Positions 47,665-59,671 of a DNA stretch of 64,000 nt are shown here, one piece after another (the stretch's first letter is position 1; the number at the start of each line of letters is the position of its first letter). Source of the stretch: Rhinopithecus roxellana (taxonomy: Eukaryota > Chordata > Mammalia > Primates > Cercopithecidae); assembly GCF_007565055.1 (NCBI RefSeq), contig NC_044564.1, positions 76,900,563 to 76,964,562 of the forward strand, written 5' to 3'. The notes under the pieces are model-generated. The model did not search any database. It was not told where the DNA came from and saw only the letters and a list, made by a program, of their open reading frames with translations. Position numbers and translations under genes: made by a program.

Positions 47665-47999
47665 TCTAAATTTTACTAGATCAAATGGTGAAGTAATGTG
47701 TGCTCCAAGGCTTTGTTGAAAATTATAGATTAGTCAGCTGTCATTAGCGAGTCCAACAGCTGTATATGACATCAGCATAAGAAGACAGCTTAATAGAGAG
47801 ATCAAGGGAAAAGGAAAAGATAACTTTGATAAAGCCATTGCCATCCAAATGGCATATGCCTAGGGCTGTGCCTCTAAAAAGCAAAATATCAACCTTCACA
47901 CTGAGGGGAAAATAGATTTTACAAAAATAAACCTGCCAAATCACTACGTAAATAAGTGGGAAAAATAAGAAAAACAAGTCCTGAGGTGAGGTGGGAATC

Positions 48000-50635
48000 A
48001 GTATTTAGAGTTATTACATATATTTTCTAAATGTCTCCTTTTCCACAGAAAATTACAAGAGACATAAACACACAGGATAGTATAGGAAAAAATAAGGCAA
48101 CAGAAATTTCCTGGGAGAGGGTCCATATCTCAAATTTAACATCAGACACACAGATTTTAAAACAACAAAATAATGACTACAGTTAAGGGAATATTTTATG
48201 ACGATACAAGAGTCAACCCATCAGGAAGATATTACAATTTTAAACACATATGCACCTAACAACAGAGCCTTAAATTACTTACAACACAAACTTTAAAAAT
48301 GGAAGAGAAATAAATAACTCAACAATAATAGTTGCAGATTTCAATATGCTACTTTTAATAATGTATAAAATTACTAAGCAGAAGATGAAAAAAGAAATAG
48401 ATGGTTTGGACAACATTATAAAGTAAATAGAACTAACAGACATCTATAGCACACTCCACTCAACAATGGTAGAATAAACATTTTTCTCAAGTGCACATAG
48501 AATATTCCCTGTGAATGATAATATGCTAGCCCATATGCCAAGAATCAATACATTTAAAAGTATTAAAATTATATAAACAATGTTCTCTGATAACAATGGA
48601 ATTAAGTTAAAAATTAACACCAATAGGAAAGTCGAGTAATTAATATGCAAAAAAAAAAAAACATATTCCTAAATAGCTAATAGGTTAAACAAGAGATTCC
48701 AAAATAAATCAAAACATATGTTTTTATAATTAAACAGAAAATTCACATTAAACTTATGGAATGCAATTAAAGTTGCAAAATAAATTAGTTAACATTGATG
48801 AAACTGATAAATCCTAGAAAATCACAGAGTAATAAAACTGACTCAAGAAGAATTAGAAAATTAGAATAAAATTATAACAAGTAAAAAGACAGATTTAGTA
48901 ATCAAAAATTTCTCAAAAGAAAAGTTCAGGACTAAATGGCTTCACTGGTGAGCGCTACCAAATATTTAAAAAATGTTTAATACCATTTTTTTCACAAATT
49001 ATTCAAAACATAGAAGAAGTAGAAATACTACTCAATTCATTTTATGAGGCTTGTATCATTCAATTTTAAAGCCAACAAAGTCATAACAAGTAATTTCCTC
49101 TATACCCAATTACTCAAATGGGTATAGATACAAAAATCCTCAATGAAGTATAAAAAAACTAAATTAAGCAACATATAAAAAAGAATTATGCACCATCAAC
49201 AATTGAGATTTCTTCATGTTGCATAGGAATGCAAGTTTGTTTTACATCTGAAGGTCAATTAAGATAATACACTATATTTTATACAATAAAGAGTAAAAGC
49301 CATGTTATCTCAATAGATATAGAAGTGCCATTTAACAAAATACACTGATCTTGCATTATAAAAATATTCAACACACTTAGAAAAGAACTTCCTCAATTTG
49401 AAAAAAAGGCATCTACAAAAAAACTCAGCTAACCTCAGAATAAATGGGGGAAGAGTGAATGGTTTGTCCCTTAGATTAGGAACATGACAAATATGTCGTT
49501 TTTCACAATTTGTTTTTAACATTTTAGTGGAAGTTCTAGTCAAGGCAATTTAGCAATAAATTAGATAAAAGGCATTTAGATGATAAAAAAAATAAAACTA
49601 TGTGTATTTGTAGATGCATTATCTAAGAAAACCTTTAAGAACCCACTAAATTATACTATGAGGATTAATGAACAAGTTCCAATAAGTTTCAGGATACAAA
49701 TAAATACATTTTTACAGCAAATTATTTTCTCTGTATGCTAGCAATACATAACCCAGAAAAATAGTAAGAAAAACAATACTAGTTATAAAAGTAAAATAAT
49801 AAAATTTTAAAAAGAAATTTAATGAAAGAAGCATAAAACTTATATTGCAAAAATTACAAAACATTGTAAACACTAGAAGAAGAGTTAAGGAAATGGAAAT
49901 ATATCCCATATTCATGAATTGGAAGACTTAATCTCACTAAGATGGCACTATTCTGTAAATTGATATACAAATTAAATGCCGTATCCAATTCTTATCTAAA
50001 TTCTATATGATTTATTTGAACAATTTCCAAGCTGATACACAAAGTCATATGGAAACTCAAGTGCTCAGAATAGGCAAAACAATCTTGAAAAATAACAAAG
50101 TTGGAAGAATCAGACTTCCCAATTTCAAAATTTATTGCAGTATCAGTGTCTTGTGACTGCCATTGAGACAGTGTGGTACTATCATAAGGAGAGACATATA
50201 AATCGATGGAATATAATTGAGAATCCAGAAATAAATCCTGATAATTATGGCCAATTAATTTTCAACAAGGATGTTAAAATAATTCAATGATAAAAGATAG
50301 TTGTTTTTTAACAAATGGTGCTGGAGCAACTGGATAGCTGTATGCAAAAAATATATATATATAATCTCTATACAATATCAAAAATTAACTCAAAATGGAA
50401 TAAGTCTCTGAACATGAGTTAAAAGTTCTAAACTTGTGAAAGAAAATGGTTTCTTGGCACCAAAATCACAAGCACCAGAAAGAAAAACTGTATAAATTAA
50501 ACTTGATCAAATTAAAAACCTTTTTTGCTTCCAATAATACCATAAAGAAAGAACAAAGACAACCCAGGGAGGTGGAGAAAGTATTCACATGATGCATATT
50601 CACATGATGATAAAAGGCTTGTATCTGTAATATAT
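48000..50635 (+). mobile_element. Ancient L1M, 5' part (ORF2 endonuclease to C-terminus)
   Basis: Sense L1 landmarks in order: 'acccatcaggaagatattacaattttaaacacatatgcacct' (endonuclease), 'acattgatgaaactgataaatcc', 'atggcttcactggtgagcgc' (48931-48957, RT), 'aggcttgtatcattc', 'cttatggaatgcaattaaag'-type blocks, then 'acaatcttgaaaaataacaaagttggaagaat' and 'aacaaatggtgctggagcaactggat'. No long frame survives. It continues after the nested L1 at 51691. Confidence 0.8.
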
Positions 50636-51704
50636 AAAGAACCCTTACATTTGTTTGTGTCCTTTTTTATTTCACTGAGCAGTGGTTTGTAGTTCTCCTT
50701 GAAGAGGTCCTTTACATCTCTTGTAAGTTGGATTCCTAGGTATTCTATTCTCTTTGAAGCTATTGTGGATGGGAGTTCATTCGTCATTTGGCTCTCTGTT
50801 TGTCTGTTACTGGTGTATAAGAATGCTTGTGATTTTTGCACATCGATTTTGTGCAAGTTGTTTATCAGCTTAAGGAGATTTTGGGCTGAGACGATGGGGT
50901 TTTCTAAATATACAATCATGTCATCTGCAAACAGGGACAATTTGACGACTTCTTTTCCTGACTGAATACCCATTATTTCTTTCTCTTGACTGATGCCCTA
51001 GCCAGAACTTCCAACACTATGTTGAATAGGAGTGATGAGAGAGGGCATCCCTGTCTTGTGCCAGTTTTCAGAGGGAATGCTTCCAGGTTTTGCCCATTCA
51101 GTATGATATTGGCTGTGGGTTTGTCATAAATAGCTCTTATTATTTTGAGATACGTTTCATCAATACGGAATTTATTGAGAGTTTTTATCATGAAGGGCTG
51201 TTGAATTTTGTCAAAGGCCTTTTCTGCATCTATTGCGATAATCATGTGATTTTTGTCTTTGGTTCTGTTTATATGCTGGATTACGTTTATTGATTTGTGT
51301 ATGTTGAGCCAGGCTTGCATCCCAGGGATGAAGCCCACTTGATCATGTTGGCTAAGCTTTTTGATGTGCTGCTGGATTTGGTTTGCCGGTATTTTACTGA
51401 GGATTTTTGCATCGATGTTCACCTGGGATATTGGTTTAAATTCTTTTTTTGTTGTATCTTTGTCAGGCTTTGTTATCAGGATGATGTTGACCTCGTAAAA
51501 TGAGATCACTTGGACACAGGAAGGGGATCATCACACACCGGGTCCTATTGTTGGGTGGGGGGAGGGACAGCATTAGGAGATATACCTAACGTAAATGACT
51601 AGTTAATAGGTGCAGCACACCAACATGGTACATGTATACATATGTAATAAACCTGCACATTGTGCACATGTACCCTAGAACTTAAATAAAAAAGAACTCT
51701 TACA
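50636..51704 (+). mobile_element. Young L1 with inverted 5' segment nested in L1M, 14-bp TSD
   Basis: Flanks AAAGAACCCTTACA (50636-50649) and AAAGAACTCTTACA (51691-51704) form a target-site duplication with one mismatch. 50650-51498 is ORF2 in reverse orientation. 51505-51690 is sense 3'UTR and tail ('tgcacatgtaccctagaact'). The parts join at AATGAG (51499-51504), six bases present in both the antisense and sense L1 sequence. The host L1M reads on across the duplication. Confidence 0.92.
50650..51501 (-). pseudogene. L1 ORF2 reverse-transcriptase segment (inverted)
   Basis: Two minus frames: 51509-50973 holds the RT fingers and palm (ITKPDKD, IDAEKAFDK, GTRQGCPLS blocks), and 50973-50512 has the FADD motif (near 50920-50931) and thumb. 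They are in different frames, with an apparent base loss near 50985-51000 and a further small deletion near 50850-50858. Codons beyond 50650 are host L1M sequence. Not functional. Confidence 0.88.
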
Positions 51705-52560
51705 ACATAGCAATAAAAAGGCAAATAACCCAATAAAAAATGGGCAAACAGTATTCAAAAAAGATAAATTATTATCTTCAACTTTTTTGGCAAACACAAG
51801 GCATTAATTTACACTTATGCAGATGAATATAATAAAAAAGACGTGATGACTGTTGATAAGAATGTGGAGAAATCAGAGCCTTCAAGTATGGCTGTTGAGA
51901 CTGTAAATGTTGAGACTGTAAATCTCCTTTGGGGAAATATTCTGGAAGATCCTCAAAGGTAAAACGTAGAGTTCTTACAAGACCCAGCAATTCTATTCAT
52001 AGATACATATCCAAAATAAGTGATAATATATGTCCACACAATAATATTGCATGAATGTTCATAGCAGTGTTATTCTTTATAACTAGAAAGTAGAAACAAC
52101 CCAAATGTCCGTGAATTGTTAAATGGATAAACAAAGCATGGTATATTCATTAAATAGACCACTATTTAAAATAAAATAGGAATCAAATCAAATACTGATA
52201 GATGCTGTAAAGTGAATAATATTTGAAAACATTTTTCTACGTGTAATAATCCAGTTACAAATATTCCCATCACATTATTTTATTTATATTACATGTACAG
52301 AATAGGCAAATAGATTATTATTGGTTGCCTAGCACTTAGGGGGAAGTGGGGAGGTGAGAGAGGGAGGAGTTAAGGAGAAACGGAGGATTACTGCAGATGT
52401 GTTTGAGGTTTCCTTCTGGAGTGATGAAAATATTCTAAAATTGACGATGGTGATAATGCACAACCCTGTGAATATGCTAAAACCCATAGAGTTATACACT
52501 TCAAATAGGTGAATTGTATATATTTGAATTATATAATAATACAGTTGTTAAATTAGTATC
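51705..52560 (+). mobile_element. Ancient L1M, 3' part
   Basis: Continuation of the L1M: 'cacatgaatgttcatagcag'-type block near 52050-52070, 'aacaacccaaatgtccgtga', 'tggttgcctagcacttaggg' (52322-52341), 'tgatgaaaatattctaaaattga' and 'agttatacacttcaaatagg', the known order of an L1MB/L1MC-like C-terminus and 3'UTR. The final A-rich tail is lost in AT-rich flank. Confidence 0.8.
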
Positions 52561-54171
52561 TATTTCATATTACTTACATTTTATGTATAATTAGTAATAC
52601 ATGTATATATTTATGTGTGTGAGTAAAAGTACTTAAATGCATATATTTATTTGTGAGAGAAAGTAAAAAGTACAGCATGTATATCTTTGAATGATATCTG
52701 GAATCCTGAAATAATCGTTTATCTTTATATAAATGAACATTCTATTTTCTGAATAACATTTATTCTTTCTAACTTATTGTAGTATTAGTGCCCACTGGGT
52801 GAACCGTCTTCTAGAATATTTCTGATGGTTATGGTTACTCATAAAACTTCAACTACTGAATTTTCATCACTAAGACTGACAAATCCATAGGAAAGGACAG
52901 TATGAAGTAAGAGCAAAATTCCACAATCTTTAAGAATTTCCTTAAGGAGATATCAGTTTTGAATAAATCATGAAAATTTGCTCCCCTGGTTTGTAAACAA
53001 ATGGTTACTTAATTGAAAATTTGTCCTAAAGCGCTACAGTGATAATCTCACTTCCATATTATTCAGACTTTGCTCCAAGCATTTGCATTTCGATACACAT
53101 TTTGGCATTTTGCAATATGTACATGCTACATAATCAAATGGCATGAAATATTCAGATAAAACATAACACGTCAATACGGTGTTTTGAAAAATACAGTTAC
53201 AAAAAGTGTCTTTATTTGTAACTTGAAAAATAAAGTTACAAAAACGTGTTCATTAGGAGATAATATATACATTAGGGAATGTGTGTATATATATGGGAAA
53301 TATAACATGTATGTGTTATTTGTATACATGAGAAATACAGGATTAGTTTTATAATTGACAAGCTTATTTACAGTATTAGTATTTATAGAAATTATTTTTT
53401 TCCCTATAGAAATGCTGTATGGATGTACTTTCCTCTCATTCACCACTACTGAATTGTTTACTTTTATTCCAAATGTCACAACTACAAGAATTTATTGCAA
53501 AAACATTCTAACCACTGATATGAAATTAACTTCATGCTTTCTGGGAATTTAGACATCTTAGAATATAATTATGAAAGATGATCTCTGAATATTTTTTTTT
53601 CTATTCCAGTATTAGGCAACAGTACCAATTCATCTAATTCTGACCTCCTTGAATAGGATCAAATATCTAAATCAGGTTTATGATCTTTGCTGATAATCTT
53701 CTATAACATTTGTTTTATTTCTTGTTTACTTTTGAGAAAATTTCCCTAAAAAGTGAAAGCTGAAGTCAAGAACAATGTATAGTGAAATAAAAGAAATCTG
53801 GGCTTTCACATTCTGCTTTTAATTCAAGGGAAAAAAAAAACAAAAAAAAAAACACCTCAACCTTTTTCCTGTAAGTACATTTTTATATAGAAACATTTTA
53901 TTCTTAAGCTATAAAACTGGTCAAAGAATAATAACAAACTACCAGTACGGCTAACATCTTTCTGATTCAGCCTTACCCAAACAACAGAATTACCTTATGC
54001 TGCAAAGAATTTGACTCTCTTGGTCAGCAATAAGGTCTAAAAGATCTGAAGCAATCTAGCCGCACTGAAATTCTGAGGACTCCCTTCTCACTGAAGAACA
54101 ACTTCAGGGTTTGGTGCCAAATTTAAGCAAGAGAGAGACCTTAGAGAGGCAGGCAAGTCAAGTTCCACATA
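52561..54171. other. Unassigned intergenic sequence
   Basis: AT-rich without a recognisable gene or repeat. A 102-codon minus frame (53479-53171) is rich in Tyr, Thr and Val and has no family resemblance. An A-run with single C interruption lies at 53831-53851. Confidence 0.5.
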
Positions 54172-54465
54172 AAAGTCATTCTCAGCAAACTATCACAAGA
54201 ACAGAAAACCAAACACTGCATGTTCTCACTCATAAGTGGGAGTCGAACAATGAGGACACATGAACACAGCGAGGGGAACATCACACACCGGGACCTGTCG
54301 CGGGCTGGGGGGCTAGCAGAGGGATAGCATTAGGAGAAATATCTAGCGTAGGTGACAGGTTGATGGGTGCAGCGAACCACCATGGCACGTGTATACCTAT
54401 GTAACAAACCTGCACGTTCTGCACATGTACCCCAGAACTTAAAGTAGAAAAATAAACAAATAAAT
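54172..54465 (+). mobile_element. 5'-truncated L1 3' end (L1PA-type)
   Basis: Starts in the last ORF2 codons ('gtcattctcagcaaactatc'), through 'catgttctcactcataagtg', 'cagcgaggggaacatcacac', 'gcaccatggcacgtg'-type block and 'cctgcacgttctgcacatgt', to a tail of AAATAAACAAATAAAT (54451-54466). CpG-containing 'ccgggacctgtcgcgggctg' suggests moderate age. Confidence 0.92.
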
Positions 54466-54689
54466 AGAAGTCTAAAATTAGAGGAGGGAATCTGACAAAG
54501 CAACCTACCATAGTTTTTAATGCTACCCTAAAATGACAGAAGTTGAAGTTCTGTAAAGCTGGAAACGCTATGAGTCAAACTTTTTTCTTTATGTTTGTAA
54601 AAACAAATTAAAATAGGAATAAACAAGGGGCAAGTATTGAATGTAAATTCCATAGAAAATTATTTTAAGAAGAATAGGAATAAGGAGCA

Positions 54690-55620
54690 TTATAACATCC
54701 TGACAAACATTTTAAACATACTAGAAAGAAAATAATAATACTAAAGGAACCAATTTGTAATATATTATTTCAAAACAAGTTGGAAGACATTATTATACAC
54801 AAAAATGTGAAAGAACAACATAAAAAGCATTACAAAAACTCAGAAATAGATGACAATTCAAGACAGATGAATTAATATGAAAGGAAATAATGTGAAAGGA
54901 ATATTTATTTTAATGAAGACTAAACTAGGAGAAATGCACATGGTTTAATATGCACAACAAAAATTTCTCAAGAGAAATAGATGAACAAAAGAACATTTTA
55001 AAAATATACAATAACAAAGGATGGGATGAAAAATATTAGAGAGAAAGTAATGAGTATTGATGATTGATAAAGAGGATTGAACATATAGACAATACAGTTC
55101 CTGAAGAACCTAAGGAAAGTATCAGAGAAAATAATTATTAATATGTTCCTTTAAGGTAAATTGTCTTTTTAAAAGTTTAAATTTTACATTAATGGATGCA
55201 CTGTGCATCTGAGAATATTGACTAAAATGATAAAAATCTATCCAAGTGAAACTATTGCACTTCAAGGAAGATAAGGAAAAAATTAAACATATGACTTTGA
55301 AGGAAAATGAAACTAGAATCTTATCAGACTTTCAACAGCAATTTTCATGTGAAGATAGAGTAATATATCTAAGATATTCAAGGAAAGAACATGTGAACCA
55401 TGGATTTTAGATTTAGGAAATTTGAGCTTCAAATGTGCAGGATAGAGTCAAACTGTTATCAAGTGGCAGAAACTCAGGGAATGTAGTTCCCAGGAGTTCT
55501 TCCTAAAGATTTTACTCAGAGCAGGCTTCAGGAAAGCAAGACAACCAGAGAGATTCAGGCATAAGAGGTGGTGTGAGCACTAATTGTTTCTATAGGATCA
55601 AAATTCAGTGAGAATTAAAA
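54690..55620 (+). mobile_element. Possible HAL1/L1M-like ancient LINE remnant
   Basis: Blocks such as 'gtgaaactattgcacttcaaggaagataag', 'cagactttcaacagcaattttc', 'ttggcagaaact'-like text at 55463-55472 and 'ggaatgtagttcccaggagttcttcctaaag' follow the order of a HAL1-like 3' region. Divergence is high, and the left edge is arbitrary. Confidence 0.4.
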
Positions 55621-55989
55621 AGGGGAGAAAATAGCATGCAATGGCTATCTGATCTGATAATTAAGATATATTGCAACTATTACCAAATGAGAAGATAATG
55701 AGGTTAGCGTATGTCAACATTTAAAAGCATGTTCAATAATAATTGGTGATAAATAAAAATATTAATATTGTTAATCTATAACTGCTGTATGTAAAGAAGA
55801 CACTGAAAATATGTAATTATCAGTTATCAGTTATCCTATCAGTTATCCTATCATCACCTATTTTCATTGAAAACCAGAATTCTCAGTGTGAAATTAAGAA
55901 GATTCAGATGTAACATGGAAGAGATTAAGTAAAATCCTTGTGATGTTGCCACATGAGGAAAAGAAATAGCGCAATGAAACATGAGGTAT

Positions 55990-56005
55990 TTTACCATTAA
56001 AAATA

Positions 56006-56067
<62 letters not shown>
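55990..56067. repeat. (CA)n(GA)n compound microsatellite
   Basis: About nine ACAC units (from 56005) followed by about 22 GA units to 56067. The Ser-Leu-rich minus frame across it (56249-55854) is a repeat artefact. Confidence 0.93.
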
Positions 56068-56070
<3 letters not shown>

Positions 56071-56469
56071 CCTAGATAGTATATATGCCTAGTTTCATTC
56101 ATTAAAAATGTCCTAGAAACAAAGACCAGTGCAGAAGCAGTTGGCTTCCATAACACCAATAATGGACCTGATACGTCATTTCCTATTAGAAGAAACCAGA
56201 GCTTCATGGAGCAACAATTGGTTCTCACTGTGGGGCAGAAAATATACAATAATCCTGAGACATCTTGACATACAGTTATTTAAGAAAGATCTCCAAGATA
56301 TAAAAGGACTCTGGACCTCTCCCCAATATAAAAGCATTACTGAATGAAAATAACAGCAACTTATTCTTGAATTAGGTTTGTTCTTGCATTAGGTTAAAAC
56401 ACATAGTACCTAAAGTAAGAATTTAAGTTCAGACAAAATATTGACAATAATCAATATGTCCTTGTTAGT

Positions 56470-56886
56470 AATTTTTTTTTTAATTTTGCTTTAAATTCTG
56501 GCATACATGTGCATAACGTGCAGGTTTGTTAAATAGGTATATATGCGCCATGGTGGTTTGCTGCACCTATCAACCTGTCATCTAGGTTTTAACCCCCGCA
56601 TGCATTAGGTATTTGTCCTAATGCTCTCCCTCCCCACGCTCCCAACCCCCTGACTGGTCCCTGTGTGTGATATTCCCCTCCCTGTGTCCATGTGTTCCTA
56701 TTGTTCAATTCCTGATTATGAGTGAGAACATACAGTGTTTTTTTGTTTTTGGTTTTTTTTGTTTTTCTCAGTTAGTTTGCTGAGACTAATGGCTTCCAGC
56801 TTCATCCATGTCCTTGCAAGGGACATGAACTCATTCTTTTTTATGGCTGCGTAGTATCCCATGGTGTATATGTGACACATTTTTAA
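56470..56886 (-). mobile_element. 5'-truncated antisense L1 3' end
   Basis: Plus strand starts with a T-run (56470-56479) then 'ggcatacatgtgcataacgtgcaggtttgtt', 'tgctgcacctatcaacctgtc', 'tccctgtgtccatgtgttcc', 'ttagtttgctgagactaatgg' and 'cgtagtatcccatggtgtat', ending near 56886 in ORF2. A T/G-rich expansion (56739-56768) interrupts the usual 'tggttttctg' position. Confidence 0.9.
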
Positions 56887-59336
56887 TAATACACTTCTGT
56901 GACAAAATGCAGGCTAAATTCTCAAAATATGAAAAACGTTGTGCATTCTGGACCAACTCCTAAAAAGAATGCTTAAGTATTTAGGAGATGGGGTCATTGC
57001 TTTCACACAATGAACACCAATTGATTTTTAGACCAACTTCAAGTTAGTTGGTTATCAAACCATTTTGAAAAGGTCAGTTTTTGTGTAAGTTTTGAATTTG
57101 CATTATGCATCAAAGCAGTGGTTTATCTGGTACAGGTCATAGGATTTTGATATATTGTAAGAGAGATTTTTTTAAAAAAATTTCTCTAATGAGGCACATC
57201 TAGAATAACAGAAAGTTGTTTGTGGTTTCTGGGATTAAGCTAAACAAATAATGCTCTCCCTAGTGATTATCTATCATATCAAAATCTTAATGAATAATTG
57301 ATATAGATAATATAAAGGAGTTTTTATCATAGTAGAAAACATTCATCTGTTATATATTCACAATAAATTATTAGACATCAATAAACCTATTGTTATGATA
57401 AGAATTTAATACAATGTATAATTTTAAATGGTCACAGTGAATGAATAACTGCCACTTCTAAGGCCCACCCACCAACTCAATCCAATTGCAGGAAACATGG
57501 ATATTTTTATGATTCCAGTTTTGCAAATAATCGTAATATTTTTTAAAATAATTATGTGTTTACCTAGAACCCAGAACCACACTAACAGGCCCTTGGGGGA
57601 AAAAAAAAATCTTTCTAGCATTACTAGGTTGAGGTTTTAATCAAAAGGAGTTCAGAAATTGTGAGTACCTCAGTTGACTAAGGTATAAATATTAATTTCT
57701 AAATATTAGAAGTAGCTGAAAAGTAACAGAAGTCTAGTTCATTATTGATCTCATGATCAATCCCTGCTTACTCTAGAAAAATAACTTTCCTATCTATTGG
57801 TAATTTCACTGCTTTATGGATTTGATGCCTCCTTTAATATCCCTAATGATAGCTAGATCAACACTTACTTATTTATAACTATACTTGTATTGCTTTACTT
57901 TGTGTACACAGAAGTCCCTTGAAACCTGAACACTTAACCATTCTCCTATTTTTACAATACTAAAGGGGTAAATGTCGCTAGAGAAGAACCTGTGAAATTG
58001 CTATAAAAGTTAGCAATTAGAAAAGTGGTCAACTTGCTGATATCTTCCAAGTAACAGTTGGTTATTTATTTTAAAGCATCTAAGAAGTACTCTATTATTT
58101 ATCTTGAAGCCTAGATATTTCCCATGTCTATTTGAATGTAAATACAAAGATTTATAACACATGATCCCAAACGATTCTTACCTAAATCTAGCATCTTCTG
58201 AATCATATACTCAAATTTGACAAATGAAATATCATTAACCTAATGTAAATCCTCCATTTTCTGCATTGACATAAGATAAATAAAAGGAAATCCCTTCTAC
58301 CAGATGTTGTTTCAATCCTAGTAAATTTGTTCACACTTATGTCCATCTGGGGAATGTAGACCAGGCTTGGACTTAAGAAGATAGAACATGACAGATTTAT
58401 AAAACTAGAGTTCCTAGATTAATACACTCTCAGCAGTAATTAGAAACATAAAAAAATCATCCAGCTAACACAATTAGAACACACTAATACTTGTCTGTAC
58501 GTGGACCAAAAATGTGAATGGTATTTGTTCTGAAAAATCATATTTTAAGCCTGAGTTTCTGTGGCTATGTATGTCAAGTATATAAGATCTGCAGTGTTAA
58601 AACCAACAAATAGAAAACTATAATAAAACCTAATCAAAGGCCTGTTTTACTTAGACATCCAAAACCAAAATGAGTTACCCAAAGTCATTATGAAACACAA
58701 AGGTAAAACTAACATTTAGTCTTAATTTAATTAACTTTAACCTAGTTGCTAGTCTTCCATGGAGCAGATTATATGCATGACCAGAAGATTTAAATTTTGT
58801 GTTGACATCAGACGACAAGCCAGGGGCTTGGGGTTTTTTGTTTTTATTTTTGTGTATTTATGTATGTATGTGTGTTTTGAGTTATTTGCTTTGGTTAATT
58901 GTTTTATCATAATTAAAATTTTAATCAAAATTTACAGAACATAATTCAATGAAAATGATTGACTGTCATAATAAGACTTTACAGTAAAATTCAGCCAATT
59001 GGTTATTCTGAAAGCTTGACTACTATTCAATCAATATGCTTCATTCAAAGAAAAAGAAAAAAAAAAACCTTCACTCAGCAATCACAAATTTCTTTTTTTT
59101 AAATTATTATTTTTATGGAGGTAACTCCATGTGGTCCACAGGGATCACCCATTTCAGTTGAATATACTTAGTTGCCTGAGAACTGTGCCACAAAGACTCC
59201 CTACACTTAGGCCTATTTTCTTTGGCTTCAGTATTAAGGATCACTGCTTTTGCAGATTGTGTTTCTCGTTTATCTGTATTTCATGACCAATCTGTCTTAA
59301 TTCTGTTTTAACGGCCTCCTGGTCTTCTTAACTAGT
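56887..59336. other. Unassigned intergenic sequence
   Basis: No gene, RNA or clear dispersed repeat. Contains short homopolymer and TG/TA-rich patches, such as 58848-58876. Confidence 0.5.
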
Positions 59337-59348
59337 AAAAGAGCTGAG

Positions 59349-59659
59349 GCCAGACGTGGTGGCTCATGCCTGTAATCCCAGCACTTTGGGAGGCCAAGGT
59401 GGGCGGATCACCTGAGGTCGGGAGTTTAAGACCAGGCTGACCAATATGGCAAAACCCCATCTCTACTAAAAATACAAAAATTAGCCAGGAGTGGTGACGG
59501 GTGCCTGTAATCCTAGCTGCTGGGGAGGCTGAGGCAGGAGAATTGTTTGAACCAGGGAGGCGGAAGTTGCGGTGAACCGAGATCAAGCCATTCTTTGCGC
59601 TCCAGCCTGGGTGACAAGAGCAAAACTCCGTCTCAAAAAAAACCAAAAACAAAAACAAA
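59349..59659 (+). mobile_element. AluS-type SINE with TSD
   Basis: Starts 'ggccagacgtggtggctcat' after AAAAGAGCTGAG (59337-59348); the tail is followed by AAAAGAGTTGAG (59660-59671), one mismatch apart. 'gatcacctgaggtcgggagt' is the AluS state. The tail is (AAAAC)n-diversified. Confidence 0.94.
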
Positions 59660-59671
59660 AAAAGAGTTGAG

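Noticed and set aside
55819..55858. Short tandem repeats of 'atcagttatcct' as a possible CRISPR-like or regulatory array
   Set aside because: Only about two 12-bp units, without spacers. It is a simple local duplication in a eukaryotic genome.
55854..56249. 131-codon minus-strand frame with a Ser-Leu/Cys-Val run
   Set aside because: The run is the (CA)n(GA)n microsatellite; the remainder has no family resemblance.
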